From: Siphonodentalium dalli
Taxonomy: Eukaryota > Mollusca > Scaphopoda > Gadilida > Siphonodentaliidae
Length of the DNA: 64,000 nt
Direction of reading: 5' to 3'
Assembly (NCBI GenBank): GCA_032622095.1
Contig: CP136067.1
Span: forward strand, 77,712,705 to 77,776,704
A program made the position numbers and the translations under genes. Of this stretch, positions 36,521 to 47,860 are shown one piece after another (positions within the stretch are counted from its first letter, which is position 1; each line of letters opens with the position of its first letter). The notes under the pieces were generated by a model that searched no databases, had not been told where the DNA came from, and saw only the letters and a list, made by a program, of their open reading frames with translations.

Positions 36521-36815
36521 TTTCCACACCACCCGTCAACACCCGTCCACACCACCCGTCAACACCACCCGTACAACCCTGTAATATGTGAGGAAGGGCG
36601 GTAATGGACGGGCTGCACACAGTTAACACATTATATACCGAATGGATTCATTTTTTCAATTCTTTAATCTCAATAAACCAAAAAACATGGTATGTGAGAT
36701 ATACAAATTTAAATACAGATACATAAAAAAGCACATTTTAAACAGGTACATAATTATATAATAGTATATGTAATATTAATGCATTCATTGAAGGCACATC
36801 CACCCAAAACAGAGG
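36518..36815. mobile_element. About 300-bp insertion inside the LINE, with a CACCCGTC minisatellite
   Basis: The LINE protein stops matching after LLNNPL and resumes at TKFLGIHID. The DNA between starts with ACACCACCCGTCAAC-type repeats (36525-36572) and is otherwise AT-rich. I could not identify target duplications, so this may be an insertion or a rearrangement. Confidence 0.6.
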
Positions 36816-37553
36816 GTTATTTAAGAGAATTTTCATAGTGCTCCATTTGGTGTCGTTATTTTCCGGGTGCATGAGCATATAATTGCTCTTTTCTGAGTTT
36901 ATAGAAAGCTTATTGCAGCAACACCAGGTGTATATATTACGTAGTTCATTGTTCATATAGCTTTCAATTTGAGTACCGTTATCCCCGCTAGTCATTAAGG
37001 TGGTATCATCTGCGTAAGACAATATATTCATGCTTGTCGCGTTTGGCATATCGTTAGCGTAGATTAAAAAAATTATGGAGCCGAGTATGGAGCCTTGAGG
37101 GACTCCGCACGTTATGTCCATTAGTTTGGATTTATTTCCCTGTAGTTCAACATATTGTCGTCTGTTGTCTAGATAGCTTTGGAACCAAGATAGGGCAGTA
37201 CCCCTTATCCCGTAATGATATAATTTTGAAATTAATATATCATGATTTATAGTGTCAAATGCTTTAGAGAGGTCTAGGAATAGTGCTATTGTTGAATCCC
37301 TGGTTGTTTTATCATTGTTATTGGCTATTTGGTCGAGAAGATGTACGATTGGATGAAAAGTAGAGTGGTTTGGACGGAAGCCATATTGGTGCTTGTACAA
37401 AATATCGTGCTCAGTTAAAAAATATAATAGGCGTTTTTGCATTATTCGTTCTAATAGCTTGGAAAAAGTAGGTAGGATGCTGATTGGTCTGTTGTTGGAA
37501 ATTTCGTGAGCATTGTTATTTTTTGGTATTGGAACAACCTTTGCTATTTTCAT
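36738..37553 (-). pseudogene. LINE reverse transcriptase domain, catalytic motif intact
   Basis: The frame is open for about 270 codons. It shows NNRPISILPTFSKLLERIMQ (RT motif 1/2), QYGFRPNHST, ALFLDLSKAFDTINHDIL (motif A with the first Asp), CGVPQGSILGSIIFLIYAND (motif B) and ILSYADDTTLM (motif C, both catalytic Asp present), then KLSINSEKSNYMLM. The last 15 or so codons belong to the inserted segment. This enzyme would copy LINE RNA into DNA at the nick made by its endonuclease, but the element lacks its 5' half, so this copy is inactive. Confidence 0.9.
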
Positions 37554-37606
37554 CTTTTCTGGGACAATTCCTTGTTCAAATGAGAGGTTAAATATATGTG
37601 CATTTT

Positions 37607-38095
37607 AAAAGCATTCTTCTCATATACCTCCGCACAATAAAAACATTTCTTGTGTTTCGTTGCTCGTATAATGCATGTGATATGTCAAATGTATGACGGC
37701 TTTGAAGACATTGTTCACAGTTCAAATGACATTTCTGTACCTATGTTGTTGAGTCATCGAAGATGACCAATACTCCAAACTTATGTGCGTCCACATACAT
37801 GATCCCAATACTACGACGAACAATAATTCAAGGAATATGAGTTTATCCCGTGTTGGAATATTATCGTCAAAGTTCGTCGAATGTTGAATACATTGAATTT
37901 CGGAATCATTAATGATTTATAATCTCAAAAACAATTGGAAGACAGACTGGGTGGTCCATACTGTAAATAGTTACCTATGTATACTTCTCTATGTTCATGT
38001 GCATTTTGAGAACAAATATACCACTACCACTATGGATACATTACATATCATTCGTAATCTTGTCACGTTAATATTCGTTCAACGTCTGCCATCTT
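37607..38095. other. Non-coding stretch between LINE and GPCR
   Basis: No gene recognised. It would include the GPCR 3' UTR. Confidence 0.5.
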
Positions 38096-39238
38096 CTATG
38101 TTGAGGTGACATTCGAGGTTTTTAAATGTGACGGCCTGTGTGCATACGTTGTGTAGCATCCTGGGCGGCGATTGCGATTGCCCTTTCTCGAGCATAAAAA
38201 CACTTCTACAAACTTCGCCCTGAACTTCGCCCCAGTGAGGAAATAAAAAAAGAAATTGACCGCATGATTGCATGCACTTAACGTCATAACGATGGTGCTT
38301 GCCAATCTAACTTTAGCGTTCAATAGCAGGTCTCCCTGAACTAATTTCATGTCGGCTTGTGTTTGCCAAATAACATAAATTGCATTTGGAAATGTGAGGA
38401 ACACGAACGAAACGGTTACACCAAGAATCATGTGTGTAATTTGCTGTTGTCGATTGATTTTGCTCTGAAGTTCCATTCGGTTGGACATCTCCTGCTGCAG
38501 GCGACGAGCATCGGATATTCCCTTGATTAGAAGACCGTTCAGCACAATCATGAACACGCATGGTCCGATTGCATAGAATATTGCATCAACCCAGTTCCAT
38601 GGTCCATTGTAAAACTCCTTTGCTTCCTCGCGTACCTGGCAGTTCAAGCCATATCGTTTATCTTCTGTGTCGACACAAAGAACAGCCCACCAGTAATATC
38701 CCGTCAGGCCACATGAAAACGCGAACAATGTCGCCATGATGACCAATGCCAACTCTTTAGTGAGGTAACGGTTTGCCTTGAACGGAAACCATATTGCAAA
38801 GAATCGCTCTGTTGTCATGGCAACCAGTACCCAATTTGCGTAAATCATCGTGGTTTCCAATGTGGTCCAGAGAAACTTACATGATGCATCATTTAGAAAG
38901 ATATCGTAATAATTAAACTTCTTTAGTAACAGGTTCGATAGCAACGCCGTCGTGTCAACTACGGCGAGACACATGACATAGAGAGATGATGGCGTTAGTG
39001 GCTTCATGTTGGCTATAGTAATTATTGAAATAATGTTTCCTGGAACACCGATTGCAGACAGTATGTACAGATATTTGTCGTGTAAGTGGTAAGCAACAAT
39101 AAACTGCCAATACTGCTCTATCGGGCCGTAACCCAGTTCCCAAGGACTTTGTGTCGTCGCCGGAAATGTGGAGTTATCCCCCGTATCGTTCTCGAAGGCG
39201 GTGATGGTTTGTTGTGCGAATCTGTCTGTTGTTGTCAT
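38096..39238 (-). CDS. Rhodopsin-class G-protein-coupled receptor, peptide-receptor type, single exon
   Basis: A 380-residue protein from the ATG at 39236-39238 (the two codons before it lack ATG). The extracellular N-terminus of about 50 residues has NDT and NST glycosylation sites. Seven membrane segments follow at about 57-78, 84-106, 120-143, 163-186, 213-238, 266-290 and 310-333. Family landmarks: GN in TM1, LAVVD in TM2, Cys before TM3 (about 120) with Cys partners in loop 2 (188, 200), and Pro in TM5. The DRY motif is ERF (about 144-146, TTERFFAIWFPFKA). TM6 has LTFP in place of CWxP and TM7 has NFFFY in place of NPxxY. Lengths and motifs fit the expanded lophotrochozoan group of FMRFamide/TRH-receptor-like GPCRs; the ligand is unknown. 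It should act at the plasma membrane. No introns or frame breaks. Confidence 0.92.
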   Translation of the reverse strand: MTTTDRFAQQTITAFENDTGDNSTFPATTQSPWELGYGPIEQYWQFIVAYHLHDKYLYILSAIGVPGNIISIITIANMKPLTPSSLYVMCLAVVDTTALLSNLLLKKFNYYDIFLNDASCKFLWTTLETTMIYANWVLVAMTTERFFAIWFPFKANRYLTKELALVIMATLFAFSCGLTGYYWWAVLCVDTEDKRYGLNCQVREEAKEFYNGPWNWVDAIFYAIGPCVFMIVLNGLLIKGISDARRLQQEMSNRMELQSKINRQQQITHMILGVTVSFVFLTFPNAIYVIWQTQADMKLVQGDLLLNAKVRLASTIVMTLSACNHAVNFFFYFLTGAKFRAKFVEVFLCSRKGNRNRRPGCYTTYAHRPSHLKTSNVTST

Positions 39239-39356
39239 CCTCAATATCGATCAACGACAAGCATACCTGCAGAAAAGGAAACATGTTTACACTAGTATAA
39301 TGAGAACGGGAACTGCATTATCGTCTTCGTGTACAAACCCAGACAAATCCGAAGGG

Positions 39357-39664
39357 CCGGATTGTTCATCTCCGGTTTAAACCTGGTTCAATTAAACATG
39401 TATATTTAAACCGCCGTTTGACCGCTTAATTCGGGGTTTATACACTAGGGTTGCTATAAGCGTTTTGTTCGCATTAATGGATGGCGGGTCAGTAATCATT
39501 CTACCGGTCTGCCTGTGGTCCGCCTGGTGCAGTTTGATTGAATGCTATTCTTGCTGAATGCGCCGGCAACTGAACGACAAAAGACGCCCACTTAGATCCG
39601 CTTAGCTAGACTGTCAATGTAGGTTTAAACCAGGTTTAAACTGGAGATAAAGAATCCGACCACG
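39357..39664. repeat. 310-bp MITE-like element upstream of the GPCR
   Basis: GCCGGATTGTTCATCTCCGG with TTTAAACCTGG on the left is mirrored by CCAGGTTTAAACTGGAGATA and AAGAATCCGACC on the right (ends at 39664). The interior is about 220 bp and non-coding. It lies about 120 bp upstream of the receptor ATG, in the promoter or 5' UTR region. Confidence 0.7.
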
Positions 39665-39719
39665 AAGTTTAGAAGAGAGCGGAATTTCAGCAGATTGTCT
39701 TCGTTCACCTTTGAAAGAC

Positions 39720-40035
39720 ACATAATCGACCTATAATGTGAAAAATGTACACAACGTGATTATTTGATTATGAAACAAACAGATACTAGAGTCATAGCCT
39801 TTATTTCGTTTTATGGCGCGGGCCACAGTGAAAACACATGTTAAAGAGCGTGAACTTGAAAAGTCGTAGGTTGGCTTATTTGTGTCCTCGTCCGCACATA
39901 ATCTCCTTAGAATTGCCCCATAATGAGTCGATAATGTGACTAAAATGCCCTCATTTTCAGCACATTATCGACTAAAAATGATACGATTCTAAGCAGATTA
40001 TCTTCCTAAAACAAGTTCTTTATAATCAGATAATG
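39720..40035 (+). repeat. Dispersed element copy 1 (inverted relative to 52480)
   Basis: Matches the reverse complement of 52480-52745. Shared words are AATCGACCTA, ATTATTTGATTATGAAA, GTGAAAACACATGTTAAAGA, TTATTTTGT-like and a GAGTCGATAATGTG fold-back at one end. The fold-back pairs GAGTCGATAATGTG with CACATTATCGAC around 39955. Confidence 0.75.
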
Positions 40036-40039
40036 TGCG

Positions 40040-41090
40040 GGATTTTGGGAAAACAGGCTATTCCATTCGCTGCTTTACACCATTATTTTTTCAAATATAT
40101 CCAGTGGTTCGAATTTGATAGATGGTGGGATTTAGTGAAACAGCACAACTCACGAAGAGATTTAGATGGTAAATTCATACATGATATATATGATCACAAC
40201 AGAAGAACGTGTTATCTGATGACATGGTGTTTACTTACTGAGAGCTTGAAAAAAACCAATAACGGTTTCGATGGGCACATCTCACCGGTATATCTGTGTA
40301 TCATAATTTCAAAAGAAAGTAGTGTTGCATAATTCACATAGCGTGGGTGGTCCGATCACTTAGAGCCCGTTGTTCTGAACAGATTTGTTAAACTTCGATA
40401 TTTTAATATCGGAGTATATTGTATTTCTGTTTCGTATTTTGCTCTATTATGTTTTTTCCTTGTAAAATTGTAACGCTTAGTCTTTGGAACCACTACAATT
40501 ATCGTAGAACGCTGAAATTTCCGGCGTTTGTACAACTCATATAGTTATATAGTTTGGCTTTTAACAATTTTTCCCTGCTCGAGTTATGCCCCTAATGGAG
40601 TTATGTCCCTTAAACCGACCTCTCTCATTGGACGGCGCGGGTAGTGTATCTCTGGAACGCTTTGAGGCAGCAGAACGGGACAAATAGTATGATGTAGGGT
40701 AACTTCAACTTATTTCATTTCTATAAAATGGCCGTGGTCCAATTATTCACGAACAGTCGATGTCCTCAAGCAATACATGGATGTGTCATCCACACCAAAG
40801 CTTGAACACGTTGTTCGCTTCTGCGGTGTCAGCAATGTGATAAAGAACAATAAAATAAAAGGTCAGCCGACCAGTGTCACCCGAAAACGTGGCAAGTCGA
40901 CGCAGCTTTGTTAAATAAATTAAAAAAAATGTTGAAATGTTCTAAGTCGAAAGGGTTAATAATTCCGTAAATAAATAATTTTTCCGTCACCTATATACAT
41001 GTTGCACATCTCCAATATGTGGGTAACAAAACTCTGAATTTTCTAATATCTATGATCAAAACTGTAGGAGGAGTTGATTACACCATGAAG
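40040..41090. other. Non-coding stretch
   Basis: Nothing coding recognised. It holds GTTATGCCCC / GTTATGTCCC words like the repeat that follows. Confidence 0.5.
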
Positions 41091-41640
41091 GTACCCTCAT
41101 ACAGAAAATTATAAAAACTAAATTTCAAAGTCGACTCGAAAGGACCATAACTCTGGGAAAAATCATTGGATCAAACTCAAATTCGAACTTGACCTGTATT
41201 TTGATATCAATGACTCACAAAAAAACGGAATTTTAAATTGAACAGTCCAAACTTGAGTTATCATCCGGAAACCAAAGAAAAAAGAAGTAAAATTGAATTT
41301 TATAAGCCGAAAAAAGTCCATAACTCTAGGAAAAATCATCGGATCAAACTCAAATTAGAACTCAAACTGTATCTTGATATGACTGATCCACATAAAAACG
41401 GTATTTGCAATTAAATGATCCAAACTTGAGATATAATCCGGAAACCGAAAAAGTGAGAAATGTTCTAAGTACAAAAAAAGTTGAAAAAGGGAAATAACTC
41501 CATAACAGAACATCGGATCTTGGTTGAGACACCTACATACCAAGTTTGAATCAAATCGGATGATCATTACTGGAGTTATAACTCCGGGCGGACGCGGCAG
41601 ATTACAATAGTCCTCCGAAAATTTCGGGGGACAATAAATG
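41090..41640. repeat. Diverged tandem repeat of about 180 bp, ATAACTC family
   Basis: CCATAACTCTGGGAAAAATC (41149) and CCATAACTCTAGGAAAAATC (41318) each begin a unit with ATCGGATCAAACTCAAATT, then a GATATNANTGA block and TCCGGAAACC. A third partial unit at about 41490 ends with GAGTTATAACTCCGGGCGG. Confidence 0.85.
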
Positions 41641-41741
41641 TACGGATTACTCCAGAGATGCTCGACATCAACATGAGACCAATTGCACACACGTGTGGCT
41701 GTGTCCTTGAAACTGCCATCCGTTACACAATTATTACTCTC

Positions 41742-43247
41742 CGTTAACCTTGGAACAAACGTCGCACTACCGACGAATCTAATTCAATTAGAATTAGACT
41801 CGAGTTTAATTCATAATTCGTCTGTTGAAACAAACGTCGCATTTAATTCAAGACGAATCTAAATGATTTCTTAAAATGGCATAAAGCGTACATAAGGGTT
41901 TTCGTTAAAACGGCTAAAATAGGAAGTTTTATATCAATTCTAAAACGTAAAATTTAGTGAGAAAATGTGGCTTTTGACTTCCAAGCTACGAAATTAATGT
42001 TACTGTTCTGAGGAGTGGAAATTATTTGTTTTATATCGCTATTTCGTAGGTATTTGATACATATTTTAGGTCGGACATGATTCTTTAGGTGGTATTTTGC
42101 TTTGAACTTGTCTGAAAGAAATCAGGTCCAGTGTATTTGTATACGAAAACGTTGTACCTTTTTAACAATTTAATAGCAAGTTGAGGTCAACGCGCTATAT
42201 CACTATATATTGCGTCAGTATGCCTATCTAAAACCACGTGGTAAAATAACCATGGCGGGCAGGGACGTACGGCTATATGGTCTCGGTTGGGGGGGGGGGC
42301 TAATAAATTTGCGTAATTCAATTTGCACCCCCTTGGCTGTTCCTTCACATGCCTGGATAATAGCCTATTCTGAATGATCATGCACTGGGTGGACCATGGT
42401 TCTGCCAGTAGAAGAAAAATCAGAGATCTGAACCTGAAAATCCGATCATAGTTTGGCACAGCGGGAGAAAACTTTGAACATGAAAACCGCAAAAACCTAT
42501 ATATATAGCATTAGACTGGCCTCAAGCTTTCCAAGTGCTGACAATTTTCAACCTGACACCCACACGAAGGTTGGAAAATTTCCAACTGGTGACCATTTAA
42601 GTTCATAATTTTGAACAGAAGCATACGAAAATAATTAGCAGTTTTTTTTTTGGCTGGCCACGGGGGTCACGAGGGACCAGGACACAGACCATTTCAGTCA
42701 AAATGTTGGACAAAAAGTAGGAAAATATGCAAATGTTGGTCTAAAAACAACAAATTCCCCAATAATTCATTGCTGGAAAATCAAATCACAAGAACAATTT
42801 CAACCCATCGTTGATGTTAAATTTGCACACGTCCATGCACAGTATAGCGTGTATATCCAAACGGAATAAATATTTATTTAGTGCGTCTACTCGCATTTAA
42901 TTTGAAAAAAACGTCGCACTTTCGTCGACTCGAATTCAAATACCACCAAATTGCGTCATGCTCGTTGGTGTTTTCCAGTTTAAATTGGAATTCCCTCATT
43001 AGCATATCATTATGCAGCTCGTTTGCATGTATCCGAATTAAATTCGAGTCGACGGTGATGCGACGTTTGTTTCAAACACGGATCTCAGACGCATCAGCAA
43101 TTAAATTCGTGTTGACCACACGCATTCTTCGTCGGTAGTGCGTCTACTCGCATTTATTTGCAACAAACGTCGCACTACCGACGAATCTAATTCAAATAAT
43201 TGAATTCGATTCGTCGGTAGTGCGACGTTTGTTCCAAGGGTTACCGT
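41742..43247. mobile_element. 1.5-kb element with about 45-bp terminal inverted repeats
   Basis: The left end (GGAACAAACGTCGCACTACC at 41752) and right end (its complement closing at about 43235) match over about 45 bp, including ACGAATCTAATTCAA. Nested inside are further inverted AACAAACGTCGCA units at 41829, 42899, 43062 and 43163. The right end alone is a perfect fold-back. There is no transposase ORF, so it looks like a non-autonomous or composite fold-back element. Confidence 0.75.
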
Positions 43248-45192
43248 ATCGACATCTTCCTGGATTCAAGAGTTATCATACTGGACATAGTTTTAATGCT
43301 ATCACTTATAACACATATCGATTTTCCAGCTTAAAAAGCTGAACTTGACATCAAGGTAATATGCTTAATGCCGAAAATTCTTTGAGTAAATTCTACTGGG
43401 ATCCATCGAATGATTTTAAACTCCGTAAAGAGAATGCAGAGTAAATTGTCCTAGTCCGTTGGTAAACCCAAAGAGTCGAATTTTATGATGACTTGCACTT
43501 CTAAAACACACTCAATGGTAAGTAGAATATAGCATATATACATCATTAGAAGCGGAATATTTTACTGACCCACCCAAACCAATCACGCCACATAACGGCC
43601 CGTATCTCTCGTATTTATTGAAACAATCAGTTTCATAAACCCGGAAGCAAATATAAAAATTCCACAACAGGCCAGTGTGTGCGAGTCTACCGTGGTTACA
43701 ATTTATGGTTCATAGGCAACACATTAGAAATAAACACAAAGATTGAGTTAACACGAACGCCGATTTGAAAACATACATATAGACAAGAACAAATGTAAAT
43801 ACATTACTTCTTCGTTATTTATCTGATTTATATTTAGTCAATGACAGATTAGTGTTACGTCATTTGAGTTTATTTAAAATATTTGATAAGATGGCTGGTT
43901 TTGAAATTTTTATATTTGCGTCCGTGTTTATGAAACTGATTTTTTCAACGAACACGAGAGATATATATACATTAAATAAGAAACTTACCTTAATACCGAA
44001 TCTAAGTTTGGTTAGACGATGGGCGACGAGTTAACTCCATCCAACACTAGTTGTTATTGGTGTAGTCAGTTGCTGACAGGAGTTGTTACTGGTATAGTCC
44101 GATGTCGCAATTATTGTATGGATATAATTTCCGATAACTTGTGTGTATGAGGATAACCACGTAGAGTGACTCGAGCAATCGAAATGCACGACGAATATAC
44201 ACATTAGATCGATGATGCAATTAATGTAGGTAAGGTGCTGCTCTGTTAATAATTTACCTTGGGTATCTATGTTCCCCTGATTGGTACAATAACGGCTTTG
44301 TCCCTGTATAGATCGCACAGCGGGTATTGTAATGACACTAGGGCCACAAAGGTAAAACAGCTGGAACAATTTAATAATTTCTCTCTAACAATTATCCGCT
44401 ATCGTTACATTCTCTTCATCTATGAATGTTAACATATAGATAAGGGGGAATTGTTTACGATATGTGCACTGTTTAAGAAATAACCTTTGTTTCGATTAAG
44501 GTTGTGAAGTTATAACCGAAAAGTGTGAAGCTAAGTCTATATCGCGTAACAGTAAATTTGTCTTCAAACCTTTCAGTAATAACGCATTAACCTTAAATGA
44601 AACAAGTTATTTCTTATAATTTAATCAGTCATTCGCAAGAGTAAAATGAGCTGAGATTATTAAAGATGAAAACTACACATTAAATTGAACCTGGTACGCT
44701 GCCAATCAGACTTTTAATTATCGATTGATCAAGTGGTGTCATCATCGTGATTGATTGGATAGTGACAAGAAACCTGCACTTGTTCTTGATATATTTCGAA
44801 CAACAGTTGTTAGTTTCAATTTCATTTATTTGAAAATGATAGTACGAGTCTTGTTGAATTATCTAGGCGTGTTGGCACTGAGTGTTATCATTACGGACAT
44901 TGGTAGGGCATTCCTACCAGAAGGAATTCAGCGCAACATCGATATTCCCTTTCAAATCGTTGAAGGTATCGAATATTTGTCATGTTATTTTTTAAGGCAC
45001 GCTTATATAGGCTTAATCCTATCACCCGATGCTGCTGTTTCTGCCGAAGAAGGTAATAAAGAAATGAGGTTATCGAGAATTGTAATACGACCTTGCCTAA
45101 ACCTACACACAAGGCTCGTCCTGATTGGTCAGTATCCTGTATTCCATTGGAGACAGGACCGTCCTTTTGTTGTACAATTCTAGGTATTCTTA
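43248..45192. other. Non-coding stretch
   Basis: An open frame of about 140 codons at 44755-45183 lacks an ATG start and family features and overlaps an open minus-strand frame. I do not regard it as a gene. Confidence 0.4.
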
Positions 45193-45220
45193 ATTGTACC
45201 ACAAAAAAATGTGGTACAAT
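45193..45220. repeat. Small hairpin ATTGTACCAC/GTGGTACAAT
   Basis: Perfect 10-bp arms around AAAAAAAT. Confidence 0.8.
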
Positions 45221-45552
45221 CAGTGAAATGCTGCCAACGCCTCAAACTTTCAGAAGTCAAACCACATGGGCATTGGTTAATGTCATGCTATAGACTGAAG
45301 AAACAGACATATAATGACTATCTACTGTACTATACTGAATTTTATTTAATATAGAACAAAAATAAGTCTTAATTGAAATTTTTTTGCCAAAAAGGCAACG
45401 GAAAGGGGTCGCCGTTCAATAGTGATGTCACAATTCTAAGAGCAGAACTGTTTGGTGGAAAATCATTCCACGCGGAGCTAGAAACTGGGCTATTATATAG
45501 CAGGTTGAAAGTATGTCATTACAAGTTCGACCAAAACATAGTCGAATTACAA

Positions 45553-45699
45553 AAGAAATAAATACACTGCGCATCGGCGTGTACAGTAGAATTTGACCAC
45601 GTATACTCATTGTAGGAATCCGCTTCGCGTCGACCTACAATCAGTTTTTTTGTGGTCAAATTCTACTATACATGCCGATGCGCAGTGTATTATTTCTTA
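45553..45699. repeat. Fold-back element, arms about 55 bp with inner hairpin
   Basis: ACACTGCGCATCGGCGTGTA on the left is mirrored by TACATGCCGATGCGCAGTGT on the right. AGTAGAATTTGACCAC and its complement follow. The loop contains a second pair, ATTGTAGG / CCTACAAT, around CGCTTCGCG. Confidence 0.85.
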
Positions 45700-47280
45700 A
45701 ATAACTAAATTGTTAAATGTGTGACAATTATTTTGTAGTATCCGTGGATTTGAAGCTTATGGTAAATTATGTATTATTCATTATAAAATTATTTACAATT
45801 GTACGTTGTTTTGATCGTTCACAGAAAAAGTAAATCAGCTGTCACACACTTTTTTAAAAACTGTTTCCATGTGTCAACACCTAGTTGCAATGCTTTGTGT
45901 CTATACAAGACAAAGATCAGTCTATGTTAACATACTCAAATTCATGTAGATAGAGTTCATCGTATTCCCGCCAACATTTCAATTCTCGGAACGCCTTCGA
46001 CCCCCCCCCCCCCAAATTACGTCACATCGCGCTACGTTAATCATTTCGATTGGACTCGTATACTATTGGAATTGTTAATAGTGAGTTCTGATCAGCGCAA
46101 CCGACGTGGAATCCCGCAGGTAGTGAAATATAAAGTCTACGACATATAAACATCTAACATTTGAATTAGGTGGGTCTCTAGTTAACTCAGACTGTACACA
46201 CGTGCACATAGAGTACCGGTACCGACATTACTCCGACGGCAATCCACTTATACTCGTTTGTTGATAAACTCCGATATGTGACTTTCCTCCACCGATTTCT
46301 ATCATATTCCCATTTTTTCTCTCCTGGAAAACTAACATAATTTAAAAGAAAAAAAAACAGACGGTGTTAAATTGAAATGAAATATTTTAATGTACTGAGA
46401 CTGTTGCCTAGGCTCAATACTATATTACTGTAATATCAGCGTCTATTTGTGATTTACATATTTTCTATTAAAAAATTTGTGTTCTATAGTTTTCGACTTA
46501 ATTTCTACAAGTATATTTCCTTTATTGTTGATTGTGATTCAGCATAATTAAGTCGATAGCTTGTAATTTACAACCAGCATCGGCGTGAGGTCACGTATCT
46601 GATCTTTCAGGCCAGCCATATCTTTACTGGGATCCATTTAAACACGAAACTCTGCTTTTTGAGCTACACATATATAGGCCATTGGTTTCTATTTGTATAT
46701 GTTCGTAGTACTCGAACGATACAGCTTGGTATAACACAATGACTTGCATGGCGGGTTTATACGCATCATGAATGTTCTCTTCATGCAGTCTGTCTGTCAG
46801 TTGGCCAAAACCGACAATTAATCGGGTAGTTAGATTTTGTCCGGCTAATAGTTAGTGTATATTGATATATATATGTCAGACCAATATGTTCCCACTAGTA
46901 CTATCAGCTAAATTGCACAGATGTTTCGTTTCATTTGGAAAATACTAATCAAATGTGGAGAGAAGGCGCAAACGAAAGTTACCATGCAGAGTTGAGAATT
47001 GTGTAGCTGGTTTAAGGTGATCTATTGGAAACTCAGAGTATGACACTCCCCTGCCGAACGAACAATATGTAACCACCAGAAATGTTGACATTGGCGCTTT
47101 ATTGGGTATTGTGGTCAACGTAATGTGGTGTATCCACCGTATAATGACATGCGCACATTATCTGCTCTAACAACATCCCTGGTGCTGGGGAGTGGTGTCA
47201 AACATTTTAAGTGTGGTCGCACTCAACACAACAGATGATCGCGTGCAATATTTTCATATTAAAAAAAATATACATTTCTC
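45700..47280. other. Non-coding stretch with a C run
   Basis: A run of about 14 C lies at 46000-46013. No gene recognised. Confidence 0.5.
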
Positions 47281-47860
47281 GCCAAAAACTAGACGAAATC
47301 TTCTCGGTTCACAACAACTTGTGGTATCGGTTGGGTTGATGGTGTTTTGGACCGAGTCCCCTCCCGTTACTCTTCTATAACAGACTTCTACACCCAGAGT
47401 TATCTTGCTTGTGTGCGTTCGGATTAGGTCAAATGAATGCTTGCGTATATGAACATATAGAGGGCAGCCTTTCACAAGCATGGTGATATAAAAATACGTT
47501 TATCAGAGATCCGATGAATGTCAAAGCAACGAGATTAATAAGTAAGCCGTGTGTTCCCGAGAATTTCGATTTGTCGCGCAATCAGAAAATGTATGTAAAC
47601 AATAAATTAAACGATCTTATCACCACTTTACCCTTATCAAGGTAAGTGATATATCAGTTTGAAGACGGAATGTCAGATGATTAATCATATTCATGGGTTC
47701 ACGTGAATACGCGGGCTCCACGTGTATATGTAGTACGTCTTTTGATTGAAATTCAGTTATAGAAGAGTAACGGGATGGGACTCGATCCAAAACAGCATCC
47801 ACCCAACCGATATCACAAGCTGTTGTGGACCGAGAATACTTGGTCTAGCCAAAAGAACAG
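47281..47860. mobile_element. 580-bp segment bounded by about 105-bp inverted repeats
   Basis: The left arm (47281-47388) and right arm (47748-47860) are reverse complements with few mismatches, e.g. CCCGTTACTCTTCTATAAC / GTTATAGAAGAGTAACGGG and GGTTGGGT / ACCCAACC. The interior is about 360 bp and unique. The small minus-strand ORFs at each end are products of the arms. Confidence 0.8.

Larger units (their letters stand above)
35466..37606 (-). mobile_element. 5'-truncated LINE, best preserved copy in the window
   Basis: On the minus strand the element runs from FNLSFEQGIVPEKMKIAKVV near 37600, through a full reverse transcriptase and C-terminal domain, to a stop near 35848. About 380 bp of 3' UTR follows, ending in AATAAAATATCCTATCCTATC. 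The pentamer tail and the missing 5' half are typical of target-primed LINE insertion. The only large break is an inserted segment at about 36518-36815. Domain style is Jockey/CR1-superfamily-like; the clade is uncertain. Confidence 0.9.

Noticed and set aside
44755-45183. Open frame of about 140 codons with hydrophobic stretches
   Set aside because: Starts at TTG, not ATG, has no splice or family evidence, and overlaps an equally open minus-strand frame.
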